The notes below the pieces were generated by a model. It did no database searches and was not told the DNA's origin. It saw only the letters and a program-made list of their open reading frames with translations. 33,249 nucleotides of DNA, taken from contig VGSG01000046.1 in the NCBI GenBank assembly GCA_016875095.1, forward strand, positions 1-33,249. Direction: 5' to 3'. The translations under genes were made by a program, and so were the position numbers. Below are positions 8,563 through 16,240 of the stretch, in pieces; the first letter of the stretch is position 1, and every line of letters begins with the position of its first letter. The DNA comes from Deltaproteobacteria bacterium. Lineage in GTDB: Bacteria; Desulfobacterota; Desulfomonilia; Desulfomonilales; Desulfomonilaceae.

Positions 8563-8848
8563 GAAAGCGGAAAGGTTTTGCGTGGAACAGGTCGTCAGGA
8601 GAAGCGGATATCCATCTGGCGCAAGCCAAGAGGCACATTTTGCCCCAAAGTCGTAATGGGCGGGAGGGGCGGTCCAGAAACCTGTGTAAATAAAGCAAAG
8701 AAATCCCGGCGCCCACGCGTTGAAGGCCACAGAGTGGATGGCCGCCTCGATGTGAACGGCCTTGAGCACACCTAGAATCCCAGGGCCCTCAAATGGCCTC
8801 TCTGTGAGAGAAGCGCCTGATTTTTCGAGTCCCCATTTGACGGGAATC
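8563..8848 (+). other. intergenic stretch without a supportable gene
   Basis: No convincing coding sequence was found. A weak hairpin (about 8796-8814, stem GCCTCTCT/AGAGAAGC with one mismatch) followed by a T-run at about 8821 could terminate the acyl-CoA dehydrogenase transcript. A minus-strand frame is open across this stretch but continues antisense through the dehydrogenase gene and was not called. Confidence 0.35.
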
Positions 8849-8940
8849 GCCCCCAATATCGGATAATATATTGATATGATTAGGTGCGCCGCCCGCCTCT
8901 CACGACGGAGACAGGGATTCGATTCCCCTTGGGGCCGCCA
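8849..8940 (+). pseudogene. degenerate tRNA-Glu(CTC)-like sequence
   Basis: From about 8880 to 8940 the sequence follows a bacterial tRNA-Glu: TAGG of the D arm, an anticodon-loop-like CTCTCAC (anticodon CTC), a T arm with loop TTCGATT, and a 3' end GGGGCCG followed by CCA. Several features are broken. The anticodon stem has mismatches, the base pair closing the T loop is A-C, and the 5' half is AT-rich and about 15 nt too long. A possible 5' acceptor strand GCCCCCA at 8849 pairs with the 3' strand with one mismatch. It is therefore probably a tRNA pseudogene or a tRNA 3'-end copy of the sort left by integrating elements. A working tRNA is unlikely. Confidence 0.5.
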
Positions 8941-9045
8941 TGCGATGAAAAAACACGTTCACATCACAAGATTCGTCACCCCTTCGTCATATCTTTCCAT
9001 ATCCGGACGCCGACTTACTGGCATTACGTCCAAAGGGGTTGAAAG

Positions 9046-9198
9046 ATGACCGTTCAGGAAATAGCCGTAAAGACTATTGAGCAACTCCCGACTGATGCTG
9101 CTTGGGAGGAAATCCTGGAGCGCATCGATTTTGTCGCCGCGGCGCGTAAAGGCCTTCGCGAACTCAATGAAGGAAAGGGCATGCCCATCAGACGCTAA
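9046..9198 (+). CDS. small antitoxin-like protein (addiction-module type)
   Basis: A 50-residue ORF starting MTVQEIAVKTIEQLP and containing AAWEEILERIDFVAAARKGL then NEGKGMP. This N-terminal pattern (VQEIAxKxIExLP...ARxGLxxxxEG) is typical of short antitoxins encoded upstream of RelE/ParE toxins. It is preceded by AAAGGGG about 9 bp from the ATG. Normal relatives run to about 70-80 residues with a toxin-wrapping C-terminal tail; here the tail ends at IRR, so it may be shortened. It is followed after 16 bp by a toxin start that breaks off early. The assignment rests on pattern recognition of a very short protein. Confidence 0.55.
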   Translation: MTVQEIAVKTIEQLPTDAAWEEILERIDFVAAARKGLRELNEGKGMPIRR

Positions 9199-9214
9199 AG
9201 GAGGAATTCGCCGA

Positions 9215-9274
9215 ATGGCTTTCAAGCTGATCCGGTCTCCTTCAGCTCAGCTATATCGATGCCTCCGTGACTAA
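9215..9274 (+). pseudogene. truncated RelE/ParE-type toxin remnant
   Basis: A good Shine-Dalgarno AAAGGAGG (about 9197-9203) precedes an ATG at 9215, and the first residues MAFKLIRSPSAQ match the common start of plasmid-stabilisation/RelE-family toxins (MxxKxxWSPxA). The frame stops after only 19 codons, and no other frame restores the family sequence before the convergent gene ends at 9271. The toxin of the module is therefore lost or cut off, probably by the rearrangement that brought in the downstream block. Confidence 0.5.
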
Positions 9275-9837
9275 GGATTGTCAGCCTGACCGACATCCAA
9301 CCATTCAGCGAGCATGGACGCGTAATCCGGATCCAAATGGCGACTGGAGTAGAGAAAGGTCTTCCCGACGGAGGTGATCGTCTGCGCGATGTCCTGATAC
9401 TCTTTGTCCTCTCCCATGACTCTGAGACACTCCAAGATTGCTTCCAGGGTCAGGTCGAAGGGCGACTCCATAAATCCTGCTACAGGAACAGGTCTCGGAT
9501 AACGCTTGGAGTTCTCTCGAACCACCTCGGCTATCAGCCAAAGCGGGTTCTCCGATTTCAACACCAGAATTCCAGCGTAAGTTTCGCTCAAGCGCCGAAC
9601 AGAATAATAGTAACAAACTCCGTTTGGCGCTAAGATCTCTTTGACGTCTCGATTCTCTTGCAGCGCTTGTTTGAGCGCGGTTTCCAGATGGGTTTTGGGC
9701 TTAATCTCTTCTGATGTGAGAAGCCCTCGTCGTTTTAGTTCGGTCAAGATCTCCTCAGCGCTGATGAGGCGCCCCGACTCGCTTCTGTCGCGGATGATAT
9801 TCAGAATATTTGCACGGACTTCTTCTTGGCGTTCCAT
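9271..9837 (-). CDS. uncharacterised 188-residue protein coupled to the AOR-family gene
   Basis: I do not recognise a named family. The protein is soluble, with no signal or membrane helix. The N-terminal half looks helical and charged (MERQEEVRANILNIIRD; then EEILTELKRRGLLTSEE, which could be a winged-helix-like segment). The middle has CYYYSVRRLSETYAGIL and the C-terminal part is again helical. A ribosome-binding site GAGAGG precedes the ATG, and only 9 bp separate it from the stop of the AOR-family gene, so it is the third gene of that operon. A role in regulation, cofactor loading or maturation of the oxidoreductase is possible but unproven. The homologous E. coli ydh operon has no such gene that I recall. 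Confidence 0.7.
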   Translation of the reverse strand: MERQEEVRANILNIIRDRSESGRLISAEEILTELKRRGLLTSEEIKPKTHLETALKQALQENRDVKEILAPNGVCYYYSVRRLSETYAGILVLKSENPLWLIAEVVRENSKRYPRPVPVAGFMESPFDLTLEAILECLRVMGEDKEYQDIAQTITSVGKTFLYSSRHLDPDYASMLAEWLDVGQADNP

Positions 9838-9846
9838 GGTCGCCTC

Positions 9847-11952
9847 TCACGGTAGCAGCCCTCTCTTGGCAAGCTCGTCGGCTACAGTCCCCAGACCGAG
9901 CCTGCGGTATGTCGCCTTGGTGGGGGAGCCGGTTTCCTTGTCCCAGGCCATCTCCTCGTAAAACATGTCCATTGCGAGCTTGATGTCTTCTTTGTCCATG
10001 CGAATGGTTCCTTTGCTAAATGCGGCTTTATCTTTGGGGTCCGTGAACACCCAATCGGGGATCGTGTCGTGTTTGGTCCGCATGTCTTTGGCGCCCATAT
10101 CGCGAATGGTCAGAGCCCTATGGAGCAGGAAGATCCGCTCTGCTATCGTATCAAGCTCCTGACGGGATTTCTTGTCGCCGGTAGCCAAGCTGTAGAGCAA
10201 CGATTCGATGGAGTCGTCGCCTCGATACTCACGCTCTTTAAGGGGCGAAGCAACCCATGGCCCCATCCAGTTGCAGAGGGACAGGCAGTCGTGCAATTCT
10301 TTTCTCAAAAGGGACCATTTGGCCATTTTGGCTTTGTGCGCATTCATCGGCGTGAAAGCCGCGACTGCGTCTACCGCATCGGGTGAGCCCCAAAGCTCGG
10401 CAGCCAGCCTCTTTTGGACCTCTATGGGTAATCCGTTTCGAGTGAAATTGCTGTGGGAATGGCACTGAGCATCACGATTGTATTGCGTGTTAATGATCAC
10501 TCCGCATTGTCCCGCATCCTCGTTTGAATGATGTTTGGGATGCCCCAGCTTCCAGTACAGCAGGTCATGATTCTCCAGCCACTCCTGCTCCGGGATACCC
10601 CATCGTTCGAGAAGGTGACCGGTCCCCAAGCCGAGCGCGGTCGCCAGCTCGCCTTCCTTATTCGCGATTCTTGGAAGCAGTTCGAAGAGGAATGTGGGAT
10701 CTCCTTGCTCGTATTTGTTCCAAGAATAGCTGTTGAATTCCTTCTCAGCCACCTTGCGCTTGAAAATGCCGTTATAGTAGAGCGCTTGAAAATCGCGTTG
10801 CAGTTGACCGTAATTGTCCCACACTCCAAGATCGTCCGCCAAATACATGCCGACCATACAAGCCTCAATTGCGGTCTGGCCCTTGGGACCGTCCGGAAAA
10901 GACTTGAAGAACGCTCTGCCAAACAGCAACCCAACGCAAGTGTTCTGGCCCAGTTCCGGAATACCATATTTTGCGGAAACCGCCGGCACTTTGAGCATGG
11001 TATGGCAACGGATGGGACAAGCTGTGCAGCCATTTCCTCTGACCGTGTGCTGCCAAGCCTTGTCTCCCAGAAAGTAGGCCGCATTGTTCGTTCGATATGC
11101 AATCCTATTAAGGTTGTGGGGTTCGCACGCGCCTGTGTCGATGCTCGGGTTCGCTGCGCCCCATCGCCGACCGGCCGAAGCCATCCACCTGGAACCTGCG
11201 TTGTAGTGTTCCGCCCACGGTTGAGGATTACTAGGAACCACATGCTGGTTGTTCGCTCCTAAGAGAGAAAGGTGGAGCTTAATGAGCTTCTCCCATTCTT
11301 CTTTGTTCCCGGCAATGCGCACACTGCCGGTTCCTCGAACACCGATGGCTTTGAGGTTCTTGGACCCCATGACCCCGCCGACTCCCCCGGCAGAATGAGA
11401 ATAGGAATTCATCACCACAGACATCGGCGCCAAATTCTCACCTGCTTGGCCGATAGCAGCCACCGATGCCTCCGGTCCCATCTGTTGGTTAATTTCAATT
11501 GTAGTCCGCCGTATACCCTGCCCCCAAAGTTGTCGGGCATCCTTGATTTCCACCTTCTCATCCCAAACTGAGAGCCACACCGGACGGTCGGCCCTCCCTT
11601 CGATGATGATGGCATCATAGCCGGCATACTTAAGTTCCGCAGCAAACTGACCACCCATATGACCACTGGCAACGAGGGCTTTTGGCCAACAGGTAGGCCA
11701 CAAAGTTGTTATGGCAGTCCTTCCGTTACAAGGAGCGCCCGTCCCAGCCAACGGGCCGACCCCGTAGACGATCTTGTTCGCCGGATCAAAAGATTTGACC
11801 CCGGCCTGAACCTCATCCCAAATCACCTTGTATCCTATTCCCGTGCCCCCTAAGTAATCTCTGTATTTCTCTAAGGTATCTTCAGTTGAGATTTTCCCGG
11901 TCGACAAATCAACCCGCAGGACCTTTCCCGCCCAGCCTCCGTGCTTAGCCAT
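9847..11952 (-). CDS. aldehyde ferredoxin oxidoreductase-family (W/Mo pterin) enzyme, YdhV-like
   Basis: 701 residues, the same length as E. coli YdhV and similar to it throughout, beginning WAGKVLRVDLSTGKI and including the pterin-binding region with NGRTAITT and GHMGGQFAAELKYAGYDA. The [4Fe-4S] ligands appear as C-T-A-C-P-I-R-C (C-x2-C-x3-C) in the middle, with the distal ligand probably in LSLCNWMGPW. The family binds tungsten or molybdenum bis-pterin plus one Fe-S cluster and catalyses low-potential two-electron oxidations or reductions (aldehydes, and in BamB aromatic CoA esters). No signal peptide is visible. GAGGAG lies upstream of the ATG, and the gene follows the ferredoxin gene by 20 bp. 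Substrate unknown; the nearby CoA-ester genes make an aldehyde/acid or acyl-CoA redox role plausible. Confidence 0.92.
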   Translation of the reverse strand: MAKHGGWAGKVLRVDLSTGKISTEDTLEKYRDYLGGTGIGYKVIWDEVQAGVKSFDPANKIVYGVGPLAGTGAPCNGRTAITTLWPTCWPKALVASGHMGGQFAAELKYAGYDAIIIEGRADRPVWLSVWDEKVEIKDARQLWGQGIRRTTIEINQQMGPEASVAAIGQAGENLAPMSVVMNSYSHSAGGVGGVMGSKNLKAIGVRGTGSVRIAGNKEEWEKLIKLHLSLLGANNQHVVPSNPQPWAEHYNAGSRWMASAGRRWGAANPSIDTGACEPHNLNRIAYRTNNAAYFLGDKAWQHTVRGNGCTACPIRCHTMLKVPAVSAKYGIPELGQNTCVGLLFGRAFFKSFPDGPKGQTAIEACMVGMYLADDLGVWDNYGQLQRDFQALYYNGIFKRKVAEKEFNSYSWNKYEQGDPTFLFELLPRIANKEGELATALGLGTGHLLERWGIPEQEWLENHDLLYWKLGHPKHHSNEDAGQCGVIINTQYNRDAQCHSHSNFTRNGLPIEVQKRLAAELWGSPDAVDAVAAFTPMNAHKAKMAKWSLLRKELHDCLSLCNWMGPWVASPLKEREYRGDDSIESLLYSLATGDKKSRQELDTIAERIFLLHRALTIRDMGAKDMRTKHDTIPDWVFTDPKDKAAFSKGTIRMDKEDIKLAMDMFYEEMAWDKETGSPTKATYRRLGLGTVADELAKRGLLP

Positions 11953-11972
11953 TTATCCGCATCTCCTCTTTC

Positions 11973-12704
11973 TTACTTCTTATGGCACTCGTTGCAGGTC
12001 TGCGCCTTCTCAGGCGCGACTATGGCCGTGGGCGCCACTCTTGGTGGAATCTTGCCTGTCAAGTCGCGCCAAGCAGCGTAGGTAAGGGCTCCGGACGGAC
12101 ATGCTTCGACACACTTGGGGCTTCCGTCGCAGAGGAAGCACTTGGTGGCCTTATTCGTGCCCGAATCGAATGACATCATTTCCCAGGGGCAAGCCCGCCG
12201 GCACATTTTGCAGCCACTACACCTTTTGGAATCCACAACGCGAGCATTTGTCGGGGGTCTCACAACGATGGCGTCATTCGGACAGGCGTTCGCGCAAGGC
12301 ACAGGATGGGGACATTGGTTGCAAATATCCTGGATCACCAACCCATTTCCCCACGCGCCTCCGCCACGTTGCCCGGTAGGAATGCCATTGACTCCGAAAT
12401 TAAGGTTTCGACTGATCTTGATCCTTGCAATCGTTGGAGAAGCCTTTCCGTCATTAAACTCTGTACAGGCCAGCTCGCATCGCCTGCAGCCCACGCATTT
12501 CGTCGGATCTGCTATTACGAGGCCTTCAGCCTGATCCATAATGATGACAGGTCCCTCTTTAGCGGCCTTTGCTCCCGAAGCGGAAAACGCAATAATGAGA
12601 CCCCCGGTCATAAGAAAAAACTCACGCCGTGAAGAAGAATGGCTCGAATTAATAAAATCCAGAGCGCTTTCCAAAATTTCATGCTTTTGCTTTTCGCCAG
12701 TCAT
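11973..12704 (-). CDS. four-cluster ferredoxin with Tat signal, YdhY-like electron-transfer partner
   Basis: 243 residues. Sixteen cysteines are arranged as four [4Fe-4S] groups: C70/73/76/80, C128/131/137/141, C162/165/168/172 and C189/192/198/202. The order and the segment CVGCRRCELACTEFNDG closely resemble E. coli YdhY. The N-terminus contains a twin-arginine motif SRREFF (25-30) followed by a hydrophobic stretch ending ASGAKA, so export by Tat or membrane anchoring is predicted. The C-terminus has an extra tail ending CNECHKK (237-243), which fits the CxxCH haem c attachment pattern and is unusual in such ferredoxins. It is the first gene of the operon with the AOR-family enzyme and should carry its electrons. 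It may bring the signal-less enzyme to the membrane or periplasm. Confidence 0.88.
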   Translation of the reverse strand: MTGEKQKHEILESALDFINSSHSSSRREFFLMTGGLIIAFSASGAKAAKEGPVIIMDQAEGLVIADPTKCVGCRRCELACTEFNDGKASPTIARIKISRNLNFGVNGIPTGQRGGGAWGNGLVIQDICNQCPHPVPCANACPNDAIVVRPPTNARVVDSKRCSGCKMCRRACPWEMMSFDSGTNKATKCFLCDGSPKCVEACPSGALTYAAWRDLTGKIPPRVAPTAIVAPEKAQTCNECHKK

Positions 12705-12895
12705 CTTGTTTACCCATCATCCTTGGCGGTAGCGGTCTCTCTTTCCATCACTTCCGGGGTCACGAGCGTCACGGTTGTGAAAAATCTTGGGGTGATTTCA
12801 ATTCCCTCCTTTGAACCACGGAAAAGAAGATGGCCTGAGACATATTGGCCGCTGGTGCGAAATCCCGTGGGACCCAGTCCGTGGAGCCCTTGTTC

Positions 12896-13020
12896 GTCAT
12901 TCCCGCGAAAAGCGTGTCCCCGACTGAAACAGGGGCGGGAATCCAGGAAGTCGGCAAGCGGGTATTGGGAAAGGTTACGCCACGTTTCCTAAGCCGGATC
13001 GCTTCCCTCGCGGGAATGAC
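12896..13020. repeat. 125-bp element bounded by 13-bp perfect inverted repeats (REP/MITE-like)
   Basis: The 13 bases at 12896-12908 (GTCATTCCCGCGA) recur as exact reverse complement at 13008-13020. The inside contains GGCGGGAATCCAG, another piece of the widespread GGGAATCC-type bacterial repeats, and a short minus-strand frame through it gives the SWIPA...FAGMT pattern known from translations of such elements. It lies in the 426-bp gap between the ferredoxin gene (12704) and the MBL-fold gene (13131); nothing else was recognised in that gap except the presumed promoter of the ferredoxin operon. It is probably a dispersed non-coding repeat. Confidence 0.65.
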
Positions 13021-13130
13021 GCAATGCGGCCGCAGGTCTTATCACTACTACGCCATCCTCATCAGTCGGTTGGACGTCCCCACGAAGGAAGCTACAACCG
13101 AGCGTCGAGACAGTGTCTCGGTTCAGCTTC

Positions 13131-14120
13131 TCAAATCTCCATCAGGTCTTTTCCGACGATCACCTTTCCGTCGAAATGGGCTCGCGCGCCCTCGATCCAC
13201 ATTTCATCAGTGACCGACGTGTCGTCCGAAGGCACAATGTGAGACAGGACCAAAGTCTTGACTCCTGCGGCCTTTGCCACTTTTCCCACATCATCATGCG
13301 TGGTGTGGCTGGCAACGATGTGCTCAAGGAGTTTTTCCGCATTGGGGATTCGGGCAATAAGCTTGGCCAGAGACGGTTTGTGAATTACTTCATGCACCAG
13401 CACGTCCGCGCCCTGAGCCAGCTTTATCAAATTGTCCGAAGGCGTGGTGTCTCCCGAGATCACAATGGACCGATCGGCCGCATCAAACCGGAAGGCAAAG
13501 GCAGGAACCACAGGGGGATGATGAACGAGGGTCGCTGTTACCTTAACGTTCTCGTCCCGCATTACCAACCCTTCTTTGTCGAATTCGTGGACCGTTACGA
13601 GGGGCACCAGAGGCACTCTTTGCTCGTCGGCTATTCTTGTGTCGATGTCATAAGCGTTCAATTCAAAGTACAGCTTGGTCATTTTCTCTATCGGCGGCGG
13701 TCCGTACGTATCCACCGGCGTTTTGAGCCCGCTGGCCCATGCCAACAAAAGAAGGTTCCCGTAATCCGCGTTGTGATCTGAATGATGATGAGTTAAGAAC
13801 ACGCGCCGAAGTTTGAGCAGAGGAACTCCCGCCATGACCAGTTGCCGGGAAACTCCCGAGCCGCAATCGACCACATAGGGAACGGAATTGACCAGTATGA
13901 CCTGAGCCGGCGAGGATCGCACTTTGTTGGGGCGCGGCCCGCCCGCGGTGCCGAGGAGAATCAACCGTGTCCCGGACAATTTTTTGTCGGCGGAACTCGA
14001 GCCTCCGGTCGCAGCTTGCCCGGCCGAGGCTGTTTTCGCTCCACCACTCAACAGAGCCTGACCGGCAGCCAGGGCTGAAATGCCCGCTGCCACGAATCTG
14101 CGTCGAGTCATCTTTTTCAT
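13131..14120 (-). CDS. Tat-exported metallo-beta-lactamase-fold hydrolase (RNase Z/arylsulfatase-like)
   Basis: The ATG at 14120 is preceded by AAAGGGGG and gives 329 residues starting MKKMTRRRFVAAG, a textbook twin-arginine signal followed by an Ala-rich hydrophobic core; the open frame upstream adds 22 residues with no support. The zinc-binding motif THHHSDH (110-116) and the later SGDTTPSDN and VLVHEVIHK segments are those of the MBL fold, RNase Z/ElaC-like branch. Presence of a Tat signal argues against tRNA processing and for a periplasmic hydrolase acting on an ester, lactone, sulfate or similar. It lies 87 bp after the dienoyl-CoA reductase gene on the same strand, so it could be co-transcribed with it. 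Confidence 0.85.
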   Translation of the reverse strand: MKKMTRRRFVAAGISALAAGQALLSGGAKTASAGQAATGGSSSADKKLSGTRLILLGTAGGPRPNKVRSSPAQVILVNSVPYVVDCGSGVSRQLVMAGVPLLKLRRVFLTHHHSDHNADYGNLLLLAWASGLKTPVDTYGPPPIEKMTKLYFELNAYDIDTRIADEQRVPLVPLVTVHEFDKEGLVMRDENVKVTATLVHHPPVVPAFAFRFDAADRSIVISGDTTPSDNLIKLAQGADVLVHEVIHKPSLAKLIARIPNAEKLLEHIVASHTTHDDVGKVAKAAGVKTLVLSHIVPSDDTSVTDEMWIEGARAHFDGKVIVGKDLMEI

Positions 14121-14207
14121 GACAACCCCCTTTGTTGGAGAAAGGAAGAGGCGCTCGCAGGGCTTGCGGGATGACACCTCAGTCACCCATGCCTACCGCA
14201 ACCGCTC

Positions 14208-16211
14208 TTACACTTCGAGCGCGAGATTGAATCCTTCTTCTACCGCGTCGCCGATTTTGCCTACTTTCGCGGCGTCACCGATAACCTTGACTTCCACCCC
14301 CGTGGTCTCCAACTCCTTGGCCAAGAAGTTTTCCGAGCGAGCGCCCATTGCCAAGACCACTGTGTCAGCGGGGAGGGTTTGTTCGTTCCCCTGTGAGTCG
14401 GTATAGGTGACCTTTCCCTCTGAGATGGACTTCATGGTTGCGCCGGTTATGATTTGAATTCCCCTGGTGTGCAGGTCCTTCATGAGCACCCATCGGGTCG
14501 AGGGGCCCAGGTCCTGGCCGACACGGCCGAGCATCTCCAGGACCGTTACGTTCTTGACCCCTTTCGTGATGAGCTCCCGCAGCGCCTCCGGCCGCTCCGC
14601 TTGATGCAGAGTGAGGAAATAGAGCTGCTCCGGTGAGATGGTCCCCTTGGATGCAAGGAAAACCGCGGTTTCCAGCCCCACGGAGCCTCCTCCGACGACG
14701 ACGACATTGGTCCCGGTCTTGAGGTCGTCTTTCAGCACATCCCAGGCCTGGAGAACATAAGGGAGGTCCACCTCCGGAATGGGAGGTTTGAAAGGCGCCG
14801 CGCCGGTCGCCACGACCACGAGATCGGGTTTCTCTCGGGCAACAAAGGCGGGCGTGAGTTCCGTGTTCAGGCGCACGTCAACTTTGAGCTTGTCCAGCAT
14901 TGCCCGATAGTATGTGAACATATTCAGGTACTCCGGCTTTCGAGTGCGGACCGCAGACCAGTGGACCTGGCCGCCGAGGTAGTCAACCCTGTCAAATAGG
15001 ACTACTTTATGGCCGCGTTCCGTTGCGGCGCATGCAAACTCGCACCCTGCCGGACCAGCGCCTGCCACGAAAATCTTTTTGGCCTTTGTGGCTGGTTTCA
15101 GTTCAGTCTCACCTTCGCGGCCCGCCTTCGGGTTTACCATGCAGCCCACCGGCCTGAGTTGGAATACGTAATCAAAGCATCTCTGATTGCAGGCCACGCA
15201 GCGACGAATCTCATCGAACTTTTGTTGACGAGCCTTGTTCACGAATTCAGGATCGGCCAGGAGACCTCTGGCCACGCCCACGAGATCTGCGATGCCTTCA
15301 GCAAGGACATCCTCGGCAATCAGCGGATCGTTGATGCGATTGCAGCCGATCACCGGCACGCTCACATTTTCTTTGATGCCTCGGGCGAGATAAACGTACC
15401 CGGCCTGAGGCAAATCCATGGTGATCTGGGGAACTCGGCTTTCATGCCACCCACCCGTGACATTGATGCAGTCCGCGCCCGCATCCTGACATGCTCTGGC
15501 GAAGACGCGGGCCTCCTTGTTGGTGTGGCTGTCCTGGACAAAGTCGTTGCCGGCCACTCGAACGATGACCGCCATGTCCGATCCTGCTTCTTCCCGCACC
15601 TTGCGGATCACCTCAAGGCCGAATCGCATACGATTTTCCAGCGGTCCGCCGTATTCGTCGTCCCGCTTGTTCGTCTTGGGCGAAAGGAACTGGCAGATCA
15701 GGTACCCGGCCGACGCCAGGACCTCCACCGCGTCGAAACCCGCTGCTTTGGCCCGGCGAGCTGCTTGGACGAAATCGTCCTGGACCCTTAGTATGTCCGC
15801 CAGGGTCATCGCGGTGGTCTTCTGCCGCGTGAAGTACGACTCATACTCGGATGGCGCAAAGATCGGCAGGCCTTTCATACTCGCGAATGAGTATGCGCCC
15901 GCCATGTAGAGCTGGACAGCTATCTTGCCGCCCTCTTCATGAACCGCATCCACGAGCCTCTTCAGCCCGGGAATGTACTTGTCGTCTTTGATGGAGAGGA
16001 ACAGATCGACACCCGATGCTTCTGCGTCGATCTCCGCGCCTCCCACGATGACCAGACTCGCGCCCCCCCGGGCGCGGGCGCGGTAGAAGTTCACCATCCT
16101 GTCCGTCATTTCCCCTTGCGGACAGTAGTTCAAGTGCATTGCGGTCATCACCACCCGATTGGACAGCTTCATAGGGCCGACCGATATGGGCTCAAGCAGC
16201 TTTTGAATCAC
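14208..16211 (-). CDS. 2,4-dienoyl-CoA reductase-like FMN/[4Fe-4S]/FAD enzyme (FadH-like)
   Basis: I place the start at the GTG at 16211, because GGGAGG lies 5 bp upstream and the resulting N-terminus MIQKLLEPISVGPMKLSNR is typical; a GTG at 16244 overlapping the upstream stop (GTGA) is the alternative. The 667-residue protein has an FMN barrel with ASAGYLICQFLSP. Tyr170 and His256 (in GGWHESR) match the catalytic Tyr166 and His252 of E. coli FadH. Cluster ligands are C338/C341/C345/C357. FAD (FVAGAGPAG) and NAD(P) (VVVVGGGSVGLE) motifs follow. It should reduce the diene of 2,4-dienoyl-CoA using NAD(P)H. The crotonase directly upstream has dienoyl-CoA isomerase residues, so the two probably form a unit for unsaturated acyl-CoA. 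Confidence 0.9.
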   Translation of the reverse strand: MIQKLLEPISVGPMKLSNRVVMTAMHLNYCPQGEMTDRMVNFYRARARGGASLVIVGGAEIDAEASGVDLFLSIKDDKYIPGLKRLVDAVHEEGGKIAVQLYMAGAYSFASMKGLPIFAPSEYESYFTRQKTTAMTLADILRVQDDFVQAARRAKAAGFDAVEVLASAGYLICQFLSPKTNKRDDEYGGPLENRMRFGLEVIRKVREEAGSDMAVIVRVAGNDFVQDSHTNKEARVFARACQDAGADCINVTGGWHESRVPQITMDLPQAGYVYLARGIKENVSVPVIGCNRINDPLIAEDVLAEGIADLVGVARGLLADPEFVNKARQQKFDEIRRCVACNQRCFDYVFQLRPVGCMVNPKAGREGETELKPATKAKKIFVAGAGPAGCEFACAATERGHKVVLFDRVDYLGGQVHWSAVRTRKPEYLNMFTYYRAMLDKLKVDVRLNTELTPAFVAREKPDLVVVATGAAPFKPPIPEVDLPYVLQAWDVLKDDLKTGTNVVVVGGGSVGLETAVFLASKGTISPEQLYFLTLHQAERPEALRELITKGVKNVTVLEMLGRVGQDLGPSTRWVLMKDLHTRGIQIITGATMKSISEGKVTYTDSQGNEQTLPADTVVLAMGARSENFLAKELETTGVEVKVIGDAAKVGKIGDAVEEGFNLALEV

Positions 16212-16240
16212 GGCAACCTCCCACATCAAGGGGCGTAGGA

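Noticed and set aside
8002-8856. Minus-strand open frame of 284 codons antisense to the acyl-CoA dehydrogenase and running through the gap after it
   Set aside because: Most of it is antisense to a well-supported gene and no family was recognised in the part that lies in the gap.
8959-9225. Minus-strand 88-codon frame over the antitoxin region
   Set aside because: The plus-strand antitoxin-like gene has a ribosome-binding site and family-like sequence; the minus frame has neither.
10528-11262. Plus-strand 244-codon frame inside the AOR-family gene
   Set aside because: Shadow of the minus-strand gene with no recognisable domain.
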